The notes beneath the pieces were generated by a model. That model had not been told where the DNA came from. It saw only the letters and a program-made list of their open reading frames with translations, and ran no database searches. This document shows, piece by piece, positions 16,456 through 25,200 of a stretch of 64,000 bases of DNA. The stretch is taken from contig JACRBJ010000004.1 of the NCBI GenBank assembly GCA_016234555.1, positions 1 to 64,000 on the forward strand, in the 5' to 3' direction. The DNA comes from Chloroflexota bacterium. GTDB taxonomy: Bacteria > Chloroflexota > Anaerolineae > Anaerolineales > Villigracilaceae. The translations under genes and the position numbers were made by a program. Position 1 is the first letter of the stretch, and each line of letters begins with the position of its first letter.

Positions 16456-17619
16456 ATGGACTCCGCCGACACTCTTAGACTATTAACTTCCCAGATGTCT
16501 TTCGAAGTGGATGGCGAACCTTCGCCTTCCTCCCCCACCCCAGGTTGCTTCAGTTCGAAGGAGCGGGATCAAGCCTTTGTGCATCCCGCTCAACTTCCAA
16601 ACGGACAACGCATCATGCTGCTCAAGACCCTGCTCTCCTCGGTCTGTGAGCGCGATTGTTTCTATTGTCCATTTCGTTCAGGGCGTGATTTCCGCCGCGC
16701 CACCTTCAAGCCCGATGAGTTTGCAAGTCTGTTTGCAAAGTTATCAGCCGCGAAAATGGCGGAAGGCATGTTCCTCAGTTCGGGCGTGGCGGGTGGCGGC
16801 GCACGGACGCAGGACCAAATCCTCGCCACGGCGGAAATCTTGCGGAAGAAACACCAATATCGCGGATACATCCATTTGAAGATTATGCCGGGCGCGGAGA
16901 AGGCTCAGGTCTATCGCGCCATGCAATTGGCAGACCGGGTCTCCATCAATTTGGAAGCGCCGAATACCGAGCGGCTTGCCAAACTTGCACCGCATAAAAT
17001 ATTTCTTGAAGAATTATTGGAGCCTTTGAAGTGGGTGGAGGAATTCCGCAGCACGGTCCCCGCTTATAAATTCTGGAAGGGGCGCGCCCCCTCGACTGTT
17101 ACCCAGTTTGTCGCGGGCGGCTCCGACGAAAGCGATCTTGAGTTGTTAACCACCACCAACTGGTTGAATAAGAACATCAGTTTAAAACGGGCATATTTTT
17201 CCGCGTTCAACCCAATTCCAGGTACACCATTTGAAGACAAGCCTCCCACCGACCCCATGCGCGAACATCGTTTATATCAGGCTTCGTTTCTGCTGCGCGA
17301 TTATGGCTTTGATCTTGAAGACCTGCCGTTCACCAGCCAAAGCAACCTGCCGCTCCAGGTTGATCCCAAACAGGCGTGGGCACAAACCAACCTAAGAGAT
17401 CGTCCTGTCGAAATCAACAAGGCTGAGAAGCGCGAGTTGCTTCGCGTTCCCGGCATTGGTTTGAGAGGCGCAGAGGCAATCCTGTCCGCGCGTAAACTTC
17501 GCCGGCTGCGCGACCTTTCAGCGCTAAGAAAATTAGGCGTCGTTGCTGAACGCGCCGCACCATATTTGTTGTTCGATGGTCGACGCATTGCCACACAGAT
17601 GGAATTGATTTCACGATAA
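16456..17619 (+). CDS. Putative DNA modification/repair radical SAM protein with HhH domain
   Basis: 387 aa. Radical SAM cluster Cys64-xxx-Cys68-xx-Cys71 (CERDCFYC), a long TIM-barrel region with SSGVAGGGARTQDQIL and FNPIPGTPFEDKPP, and a C-terminal helix-hairpin-helix segment (INKAEKRELLRVPGIG, LRGAEAILSARKL) suggesting DNA binding. This is the build of the radical SAM family that normally accompanies a uracil-DNA-glycosylase-like gene; no such partner is seen here. The reaction is unknown. Confidence 0.85.
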   Translation: MDSADTLRLLTSQMSFEVDGEPSPSSPTPGCFSSKERDQAFVHPAQLPNGQRIMLLKTLLSSVCERDCFYCPFRSGRDFRRATFKPDEFASLFAKLSAAKMAEGMFLSSGVAGGGARTQDQILATAEILRKKHQYRGYIHLKIMPGAEKAQVYRAMQLADRVSINLEAPNTERLAKLAPHKIFLEELLEPLKWVEEFRSTVPAYKFWKGRAPSTVTQFVAGGSDESDLELLTTTNWLNKNISLKRAYFSAFNPIPGTPFEDKPPTDPMREHRLYQASFLLRDYGFDLEDLPFTSQSNLPLQVDPKQAWAQTNLRDRPVEINKAEKRELLRVPGIGLRGAEAILSARKLRRLRDLSALRKLGVVAERAAPYLLFDGRRIATQMELISR

Positions 17620-17651
17620 GATAATTTTTATTTTGCATCAATTGCGCTATT

Positions 17652-17688
17652 AACACACATCAATAGACCAATTGATGTGTGTTTTTGT
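17652..17688 (+). terminator. Rho-independent terminator
   Basis: AACACACATCAAT / ATTGATGTGTGTT, 6-base loop, followed by TTT, 33 bases downstream of the radical SAM gene. Confidence 0.85.
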
Positions 17689-17833
17689 CTATATAACCTT
17701 AAAATATATTGATATTTTAAGATAAAACCATTGTCATATGTTTCATTGTTGCTATACTAATAACAATAATTTCAAACGAATACAACCAACATGTTTATTC
17801 ATAAAGACACAAAAGAAGTAAAGGAGAAAAAAA

Positions 17834-18322
17834 ATGGTTTCCACAATGGACACACTTACAATTAGAACTGAAAACAAATTCAGGACCCTTGTCACCAAAC
17901 AGGCGTATAAAAAAGGCGAAGTGATGTGCGCCATCCCCAGCGAAAACATCATGGACAAGCCCAATCGCTACACGGTGCAGATCGCGCGGGATAAGCATAC
18001 TCACGTGGGCAAACTCGCAGCGCTCAATCATTCGTGCGATCCCAATGTCATCCTCGACACGGAAAACATGTTGATGGTCGCCCGCCGCGATATTGCGAAA
18101 GGCGAGGAGCTTTTCTTTTTCTATCCAGCCACGGAATGGGAAATGAACGCCCCCTTCATCTGCCTGTGCGGAGCGACGAACTGCATCCACGTGGTGGCTG
18201 GCGCGCGCTTTCTGCCGCTTTCCACGCTGGAGACCCAATACCTCAGCCCGCACATCCGCGAGCTGATGATCGAACTGCTCAATAACACCGAACTACACCT
18301 GAAAAATTTACAGGAAGCATAA
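17834..18322 (+). CDS. SET-domain protein (lysine methyltransferase-like)
   Basis: 162 aa, essentially a bare SET domain. LNHSCDPN (64-71) and GEELFFFYP (90-98) are the two SAM/substrate motifs that form the SET pseudoknot, with the conserved Tyr97. CLCGATNC (110-117) is a post-SET-like cysteine cluster that would bind zinc. AAGGAG lies 7 bases before ATG. The substrate in bacteria is not known. Monocistronic between two strong terminators. Confidence 0.88.
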   Translation: MVSTMDTLTIRTENKFRTLVTKQAYKKGEVMCAIPSENIMDKPNRYTVQIARDKHTHVGKLAALNHSCDPNVILDTENMLMVARRDIAKGEELFFFYPATEWEMNAPFICLCGATNCIHVVAGARFLPLSTLETQYLSPHIRELMIELLNNTELHLKNLQEA

Positions 18323-18326
18323 GAAG

Positions 18327-18365
18327 AAAAAAGCTCCGAAGTCGTAAAGACTTCGGAGCTTTTTT
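18327..18365. terminator. Bidirectional terminator hairpin
   Basis: Perfect 17-bp stem AAAAAAGCTCCGAAGTC / complement with a GTAAA loop, between the convergent SET and 140-aa genes; poly-A on one side, poly-T on the other. Confidence 0.9.
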
Positions 18366-18787
18366 CACAGCTTGCGATGTAAAGCCAGCAGCGTGTATGC
18401 CCCCGTCCACGGCTTTCCCAGGCGGTGATTATCCGACACAACGACATTGCCAAGTTTGGACGCGATCTGCGGCATGAGCATGGCAACGGAAGCCCAGTCG
18501 TCTTGAAGGACGGCGGTCTTCATCTTTTCGGCGGTTTGTCCAGCCCACATCCATTCCATGCGGAATTTATCCGCCTTGACCCAGTAATCGCGTTTTTCCC
18601 ATGCGGCGACAGAGGCGTCTATGCCCTCTGATATGGATCGCAGGGCAAGGGCGACAAACGCCGCCATATCTTTTGTTTCGAGGGTTACTTCGGACATTTT
18701 TGCCATTCCGCGAAGGCACAGCGCAATGGACTTTACCAGACGGGTACGTTCTTTTCCAACAGAATCGGGGTTAATGACGCGGCTCAA
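18365..18787 (-). CDS. Uncharacterised small helical protein
   Basis: 140 aa, soluble and mostly helical, with Trp-rich middle (WEKRDYWVKADKFRMEWMWAG) and a conserved-looking NHRLGKPWTGAY near the end. No family recognised. The frame starts at TTG 18787 with GGAG 8 bases upstream; an internal ATG at 18706 or 18697 is the alternative. It reads away from the tRNA gene. Confidence 0.65.
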   Translation of the reverse strand: MSRVINPDSVGKERTRLVKSIALCLRGMAKMSEVTLETKDMAAFVALALRSISEGIDASVAAWEKRDYWVKADKFRMEWMWAGQTAEKMKTAVLQDDWASVAMLMPQIASKLGNVVVSDNHRLGKPWTGAYTLLALHRKL

Positions 18788-18888
18788 GAAGGATGCTCCA
18801 GAATTGGGATTAAGTTCGCAAGAGCGGCATTATACCCAGCAATCGGAAATCGTCAACTCAAAACGTGTCATAAATCGAAAATTCACAG

Positions 18889-18894
18889 TATAAT
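18889..18894 (+). promoter_or_regulatory. -10 box of the tRNA-Leu gene
   Basis: TATAAT 18 bases before the tRNA 5-prime end. A -35 (GTGTCA, 18865-18870) is weak. Confidence 0.5.
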
Positions 18895-18911
18895 TTCGCC
18901 GCCCAACGCGC

Positions 18912-18996
18912 GGGGATGTGTTGGAATTGGCAGACAAGCATGACTTAGGATCATGTGCCGCAAGGCGTATGGGTTCGACTCCCATCATCCCCACCA
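18912..18996 (+). tRNA. tRNA-Leu (anticodon TAG)
   Basis: 85 bases with encoded CCA. Acceptor GGGGATG pairs with CATCCCC before ACCA; D-arm GTTGG...; anticodon stem CATGA/TCATG around loop CTTAGGA (anticodon TAG); long variable arm GTGCCGCAAGGCGT as in class II tRNAs; T-arm ATGGG-TTCGACT-CCCAT. It reads leucine CUA codons (and others by wobble). Trigger factor follows 37 bases downstream. Confidence 0.97.
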
Positions 18997-19033
18997 TAAT
19001 CCGTCATCGCGATGACGTAAAAAGGAATTAACT

Positions 19034-20449
19034 TTGAACATAGAAAAGCAATACCAGGAAGATCACTCCGTCAAACTGATCGTGGAAGTGGATCAGGAAA
19101 AATCGAACACCTACAAGCGCCGCGCCGCGACCAAAATCTCGACGCGCAGCAAAATCCCCGGCTTCCGCCCCGGGAAAGCTCCCTACGATATCGTCGTGCG
19201 GACCATCGGCGAAGGCGCAATTGCCGAGCAGGCGGTTGACCTGTTGATCGATGCGGAATATTCCAACATCCTGTCCGAAGCGGATGTGAACCCCGGAGCG
19301 GCTGGAACCCTCGAATCGGTGGACAGCCTCGACCCGTTCAAGCTGACCTTCCGCGTGCCGCTCGCCCCGGAAGTTGACCTCGGCGATTATCACGCCGTCC
19401 GTCTCCCCTACGAGTGGCAGGCTCCCGGCGAAAAGGAAGTGGAAGAGGCGCTCGAAAATCTGCGCCAGATGTATGCCACCACCGAAACCGTGGAACGGGA
19501 AATCCAGGTCGGCGATTATGTGCTGTTGGATGTGGAATCCGAGACGACGGAACTCAACCGCAAGGGTTTTGCGGCTTTTGTCCGCAGTGAAGAGCGCGAT
19601 ACCGAATGGCCCTACAACGGCTTTGCAAAGGAACTGGTCGGCTTGAAGGCTGGCGAAAGTAAGACCATCCAGTACACTTTCCCCGAGAATTGGGATGTAG
19701 AAGAACTCAAGGGCAAGAGCGTGGAGGTCAAAGCCACCATCAAGACCGTGCGCGGCGTGACCCTGCCCGACCTCGACGATGAACTGGCGAAGATGGCGGG
19801 CGCCGGTGAAACATTGGACGCCCTCAAGGAAATGGTCAAAAAGGATGTGGAAGCGCGCTCGAAGGATGAGTACGACGACAAATTCTTCGTCGAGTTGATC
19901 GAAAAACTCAAGGAAGGCGCGACCATCAAGTATCACGCTCACACCCTTGAACACGAAGGCGAGCATGTCCTCTCGGACCTGTCCGGCAGACTGCAACAGC
20001 AGAACATGGATCTGGAAACCTACTTCAAGGTGCGTGGAACCACCCGCGAGAAATTCATCGAGGAGGAAGTTAACCCCGTTGCGAAGAAACGCCTTGAGCG
20101 CGGACTCATCCTCGATGAGGTCGTCCGCAAGGAAAAGATTCAAGTAGACAATACCTCGCTCGAGTCAGAATACAACAATACCATGATGGGACTGATGCAG
20201 CAGGGCATGGACTTCTCGAAGGTGCGCGGCGGCAGGAAGGGTCAGCAGCAGCTTAGCCAGGCAATTGCGATGGAATCCGCGAGCCGTGTGATGACGCGCA
20301 AGGCGCTCGACATGCTGAAGTCGATTGCGATGGGCGAATACAAGCCTGTGGAAGAGTCAGCGCAGGAAGAAGCCCCTGCGGCGGAGGAGTCGAAACAGGA
20401 AGAGGCTGGGGCTGAGTCGGCTGGTGAACAGGAAAAGACCGCAGAGTAA
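19034..20449 (+). CDS. tig: Trigger factor, ribosome-associated chaperone / prolyl isomerase
   Basis: 471 aa. The N-terminal ribosome-binding domain has the signature GFRPGKAP (about residue 43) and KIPGF; the middle FKBP-type domain covers about 150-240 (GDYVLLDVE ... VKATIKTVRG); the rest is the helical substrate-binding domain. The C-terminal 35 residues are an unusually acidic Glu/Ala-rich tail. The start is TTG 19034, with AAAGGA 8 bases upstream. Followed by clpP, a common chromosomal order, but clpX is not adjacent. Confidence 0.95.
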   Translation: MNIEKQYQEDHSVKLIVEVDQEKSNTYKRRAATKISTRSKIPGFRPGKAPYDIVVRTIGEGAIAEQAVDLLIDAEYSNILSEADVNPGAAGTLESVDSLDPFKLTFRVPLAPEVDLGDYHAVRLPYEWQAPGEKEVEEALENLRQMYATTETVEREIQVGDYVLLDVESETTELNRKGFAAFVRSEERDTEWPYNGFAKELVGLKAGESKTIQYTFPENWDVEELKGKSVEVKATIKTVRGVTLPDLDDELAKMAGAGETLDALKEMVKKDVEARSKDEYDDKFFVELIEKLKEGATIKYHAHTLEHEGEHVLSDLSGRLQQQNMDLETYFKVRGTTREKFIEEEVNPVAKKRLERGLILDEVVRKEKIQVDNTSLESEYNNTMMGLMQQGMDFSKVRGGRKGQQQLSQAIAMESASRVMTRKALDMLKSIAMGEYKPVEESAQEEAPAAEESKQEEAGAESAGEQEKTAE

Positions 20450-20510
20450 ACTCGGCTCGTTGATGGCTGTCAGGCGCGGGCGGAGTCGGGCGGCGGTTCT
20501 TCATCCAATA

Positions 20511-20549
20511 AAAAATCATTGCGGGCATTTCGTCTGCAATGATTTTTTT
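20511..20549 (+). terminator. Rho-independent terminator after trigger factor
   Basis: AAAAATCATTGC / GCAATGATTTTT (20511-20522 with 20536-20547), 13-base loop, T-tract. Confidence 0.85.
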
Positions 20550-20614
20550 GTAAAAACTCTAACAAAAATCCAATAGACTTTGGGTATCATCGTGCCAATA
20601 AAAAGGAGACCGAC

Positions 20615-21220
20615 ATGATTCCAGATTTCAAGAATGTTGTACCGATGGTTGTGGAAAATACAGGTCGCGGCGAACGCGCCTATGACATTTATTCGCTGTT
20701 GCTCAAGGAGCGCATCATCTTTCTTGGCACGCCGATTGACGACCAGGTGGCGAACGTGATCGTGGCGCAACTGCTGTTCCTCAATCACGAAGACCCCGAG
20801 AAGGAAATCCGCATGTACATCAATAGCCCCGGCGGCGTGATCTACGCGGGACTGGCGATTTACGACACGATGCAGATTATTTCGAACCCGATCAGCACGG
20901 TGGCTGTCGGCGTGACGGCTTCGTTCGGGACAGTTTTGCTGACGGCTGGCACAAAGGGACGGCGGTATGCGCTTCCCCATGCCACCATCCACATGCACCA
21001 GCCTCTCGGCGGCGCGCAGGGTCAGGCGACAGATATTGCCATTCAGGCCAAGCAGATTATGAATTTGAAGAGCCTGCTCAACGGCATTATGTCCAAGCAC
21101 ACGGGTCAGCCGCTTGAAGTGATCGAGCGCGACCTCGACCGCGATTACTACCTCGATGCCCAACAGGCAGTGGATTATGGTCTGGTGGATCAGATTATCG
21201 AGACGCCGGAGAAAAAGTAA
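20615..21220 (+). CDS. clpP: ATP-dependent Clp protease proteolytic subunit
   Basis: 201 aa, standard ClpP length. Catalytic triad: Ser103 in [11 protein letters not shown], His128 in HMHQPLGG, Asp177 in [19 protein letters not shown] is the oxyanion-region motif. The residue after the catalytic Ser is Phe instead of the usual Met. It acts as a tetradecameric barrel with an AAA+ unfoldase (ClpX or ClpA/C), which is not encoded in this window. AAAGGAG precedes ATG 20615. Confidence 0.96.
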   Translation: MIPDFKNVVPMVVENTGRGERAYDIYSLLLKERIIFLGTPIDDQVANVIVAQLLFLNHEDPEKEIRMYINSPGGVIYAGLAIYDTMQIISNPISTVAVGVTASFGTVLLTAGTKGRRYALPHATIHMHQPLGGAQGQATDIAIQAKQIMNLKSLLNGIMSKHTGQPLEVIERDLDRDYYLDAQQAVDYGLVDQIIETPEKK

Positions 21221-21259
21221 GTGGAAGTAATGAGTGGAAAGTAACAAGTGAGAAGTGAA

Positions 21260-21290
21260 GACCTCGGAAGGAAACTTTCGGGGTCTTTTG
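21260..21290 (+). terminator. Rho-independent terminator after clpP
   Basis: GACCTCGGAAG / CTTTCGGGGTC (11 pairs, two G-T), GAAA loop, followed by TTTTGTTTTG. Confidence 0.75.
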
Positions 21291-21314
21291 TTTTGTCCGA
21301 TATAATCAGGGGAC

Positions 21315-22157
21315 ATGCGGTCAAACGCAAATCCACAATCTGAAATCGCAAAATCGACAATCGTAAATCAAATGATTCCCTCAAATATAAAAGCCCTCAT
21401 CCTCGATATGGACGGCGTGGTCTGGAAGTCGGACGCGCCCATCGGCGACCTGCCCAGGACCTTTACCCGCATCCGCGAGCGCGGATTAAAATTCGTCTTC
21501 GCCACCAACAACGGGACGAAGACGCCCGAAGAGTATCGTCAGAAACTGTCGAGCCGCGGCGTGGAAGTGGACTCCGCGCAGGTGGTCACATCCGCGCTGG
21601 CGGTGGCGCACCTGCTGGAGCGGAAGTTTCCGCGCGGGACAAAAATCTTTATGATCGGCGGTCCCGGTGTGCGCGAGGCACTGGAAGAAAAAGGCTTCGA
21701 GTTGCTCTCGGTGGAAAACGCTCCCGAAGCAAAAGCCTTTGTCATGGGCATCGACCGCACCATCACCTTCGACAAGGTATCCGAAGCCACCTTGCTGGTT
21801 CGCGCCGGTATCCCGTTTTACGCGACCAACACCGACCGCACCTTCCCAACCCCACGCGGAGAAATCCCCGGGGCGGGGTCGTGGCTTTCGGTCATCACCA
21901 CGGCAACGAGAGTCGAGCCGATTGTGGCGGGCAAGCCCTTCCCAACCATGATGGAGTTTTGTCTGGAGCGGCTGGGTACAAGCAAGGAGGAAACCCTCGT
22001 CGTCGGCGATAGGCTGGAAACGGACGTCGCTTCGGGTCAGGCGGCGGGATGTCCGACCGCAGCGGTACTGAGCGGCGTCTCGACCAGAGAACAGGCTGAG
22101 GCTTGGAAGCCGAAGATTGATATTGTTGCGGAGAGTTTGGCGGAATTGGTGGGGTAA
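21315..22157 (+). CDS. HAD-superfamily (class IIA) phosphatase, NagD-like
   Basis: 280 aa (260 if starting at ATG 21372). HAD motif I ALILDMDGVVW, motif II FATNNGTKTPEEY, motif III Lys in VAGKPFPTMMEFCLERLG, motif IV VVGDRLETDVASGQAAG; the C2 cap between II and III is the NagD/PGP type. Likely a cytosolic phosphatase of phosphorylated metabolites (2-phosphoglycolate, nucleotides or glycerol phosphate). TATAAT at 21301-21306 is 8 bases before ATG 21315, which favours that start; homology begins only near 21372. Confidence 0.9.
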   Translation: MRSNANPQSEIAKSTIVNQMIPSNIKALILDMDGVVWKSDAPIGDLPRTFTRIRERGLKFVFATNNGTKTPEEYRQKLSSRGVEVDSAQVVTSALAVAHLLERKFPRGTKIFMIGGPGVREALEEKGFELLSVENAPEAKAFVMGIDRTITFDKVSEATLLVRAGIPFYATNTDRTFPTPRGEIPGAGSWLSVITTATRVEPIVAGKPFPTMMEFCLERLGTSKEETLVVGDRLETDVASGQAAGCPTAAVLSGVSTREQAEAWKPKIDIVAESLAELVG

Positions 22158-22182
22158 AATTAGTCATCAGTGAGCAGTAATC

Positions 22183-22215
22183 AGGTGACAGTCATCTGCG
22201 AGATGATTGTCACCT
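22183..22215. repeat. GTGACAGTC palindromic element, copy A
   Basis: AGGTGACAGTCATCT-gcg-AGATGATTGTCACCT: 15-bp stem with one G-T pair, 3-base loop, in the gap between the HAD and NACHT genes, 25 bases before the NACHT start. Copies B and C at 43584 and 46374. Confidence 0.85.
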
Positions 22216-22240
22216 ATGAAAATATAGATCCGAGGGAACC

Positions 22241-25200
22241 ATGGCAGATCCTTTCTATATCACGTTGGCGGCTTCACTTGCAATTCATTTTTGCGAGAAC
22301 CTGTTGGACGCGACCACGCGCCGTGTACGGGAGAAGTTCTCAGGCGATGCCCGCAAACAGGCGTTGACCAGCGCCCTGCGGGAGGGACTGGAAAACTCCT
22401 TTGCCGCCTTCCATCTGGAGGATGTGGATCAGGATCATTTCTCCACCCTGTTCGAAAAGTTCATTGACCAGCAAAATGTCGTCGATGAATTTGCCCACCT
22501 GATCGACCCGCGCCCAAACACCCCGTTGGATGTTGAATTGCTGAGGAATGAATTCAACTCCCTGGGGTTTGACGACAAGACTCTTGCCATTTTCAGCTTT
22601 GACCCGTTTATCCAGCAATTCGGGGAGGAATTTTACAACGCCGCCGCAAAACAAAGGGAACTTCAGGGGACCATCGAGATTCAGTTGCTGCATGAAACCA
22701 TCGCCCAACTGGGCAGTATTAACACCCACACCGAACGGACAGCCATCGCTGTTGAACAAACCGCTGCCGCCGCCGATGAAATCAGCGACCTGACGGAAAG
22801 ACTCTTGTTGGGTCAGGCAAAGATGACCGAGCTAAGCGCGGCAATGGAGCAGGTCGCCACAAAAGGCTTTGAACAGGTTTTTGTCCTGCTCGAAAAAATG
22901 CTCATGGCATTGAGCAAATCTGGTTTCGGAATCACCATCAACGATGTCAACAACGGCAACGTCATTATCGGGGACAGCAATCGGTTGGAAAACAACGTCA
23001 ACAGGAACACGCTCGAAGAATTGCAAGTGGAGATCAACCGCTTGCGCCAGAACGTCATCAGCCAGGAACCCAGCCCGGAGACCCTGCAGGTGATCGAGAA
23101 ACGCTACCGCCAGCACATCATCACCTGGTTCGAGCACCTGACCTTTCAGGGCATGATGCGCACCGCACAGGCAATCTCCCTGCCTTTGGAGGATGTGTAC
23201 GTGGAATTAAGGGCGGTGGGCGAAGTGCCAGAAGCCGCAGATACTTTCAGCGTGGAAGAACGGCGCTTGTTGCTTGAAGTCAAGGATGAGGACGAAGGCG
23301 CAAAACAGGAACTCCTGCGCCACATGGACACGCTGCGGCGTGAACGCTGGAGCCGCACCACAACCGTCGAGCGGAAATCCATTTCGGAAACGCTATTCAA
23401 GCAAGACCAGCGTGCTTTTGTAATTCTGGGAGACCCAGGCAGTGGAAAAAGCACCCTGCTGCATTTTCTTGCGCTGGTGTACGCACGCGGAGCCGAGGCG
23501 ATTCAACAGAAATTGAAAGCGCCCATGCAGGAAGTGAACCGCCTGCCCATCTTCGTGCCGCTTGCCGCATTTGACGATATGCTCAGAACACACCCTGGCT
23601 TGACCCTGCTGGAATTCCTGCCTATTTATTTTGACCGCCGCAGGTTGATTCCCGGGCTTGCGCCGCTCTTCCAGCGCGCACTTGAAAGCGGGAATGCGCT
23701 GGTTTTGTTTGACGGGCTTGACGAAGTGCTGGACGCCACCACCCGGCGCTACGTGGCAAACCAGGTGACCGCCATGATGAACGAGTACGCGCCGCGCGGC
23801 GTGCGTTTTGCAATGACTAGTCGTTTTGTTGGTTATCGCGAAGCGCCCATCAGCGGGGACGTGCCGCACCTAAGCGTGCTGGACTTCGGCACGGAAGAGA
23901 TCAAGACCTTCGTGCATCAATGGTCGCACACCTATGAGACCTGGGTGCAGGGCGGAAAAGAAAGCTTGGAATCCACCCGTGCCGCACATCAACTGGAAAA
24001 AGACCTGCTGGAAGATGTGAACAGCATTTCAAGCGTGCGCCGACTGGCTGCCAACCCGTTGATGCTGACCATGCTGGCTTTGCTGCGCAGGCAGGTTGGG
24101 AAACTGCCCCATCGCCGCATCGAGCTGTACAAGCGTTACATGGACACGATGATAGATAACTGGGTGGAAGCGCGCACGGCTGGCGAACGGGAACATGCCA
24201 TCAAGATCAGCGACCCGCACCAGGCAGAGAGCTTGCTCATCCCGCTGGCATACTGGCTGCAAAGCTCACAACCGAGCGGAACGGCATCGAAAGCCGTGAT
24301 CCAAAACGCGCTGACTGACATCTGCCTACGTGAAGAAGGTTTTGACTCCGACAGCGTGCCTCGACTAAAACGCAAGGAAGCCGAAGAGCATGCCCGCAAG
24401 TTTTTGTTGGAAATGCGTAATATGAGCGGGCTGATCGTGGAACGCGGCAACGATGCCTTTGGCTTCTTGCACCTGACTTTTCAGGAATATTTTGCAGGGC
24501 GCGCGCTGGCGCAAATGAAAGCGGAAGACCGTTGGGACGCAATATCGCCCCACCTGCACGACCCGCGCTGGCGCGAGCCGATTTTGCTGTGCGCAGGACA
24601 GCTTGGCATTGTGGAAAAAAGGCGCGCCGATGTCAGCGATTTTGTGCGGAATATTTTCCAACATGAAGACTCGACAGAAAAAGACCTGCACCGTAACCTG
24701 TTGCTGGTTTTATCCATTGCCGGGGATGATGTGAACCTTGAGCCCGCCCTGATCCATGAACTTGCGAATCAGGCTGTAGAATGTTTGCCTACCAAAGTGT
24801 ATACCTTTGCAAATGAACTCATCAATAAATTGGGGCAACTGGTTGCGAATGACACCGCGAAAGCGGAAATTTGCTTTTCAAAAATTTGGGATGAGCAGGA
24901 TAGCCAACTGCACACTGCCGCGATCAAAGCTTTGGAAACCCATCTGGGAAATGCAGCCATTCGCGAGCAAATCCTCATATGCCTCGACGATGAGAATTGG
25001 CAGGTGCGTATCTCTGCAGTCAGCGCGCTTGCAACCCTCATCGCTCCCGACCAGGTAGTCCGCGACAAAATCCTCAAATGCCTCGATGATGATGAGAATT
25101 GGCAGGTGCGTACCTCTGCAGTCAGCGCGCTCTTGCCACTCATCACCTCCGACCAGGAAGTTCACGATCAAATCCTTAAATGCTTTGACGATGAAAACGA

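Noticed and set aside
19028..20143. 371-aa open frame on the minus strand
   Set aside because: Antisense to trigger factor, which has complete family motifs; the frame is an effect of codon bias.
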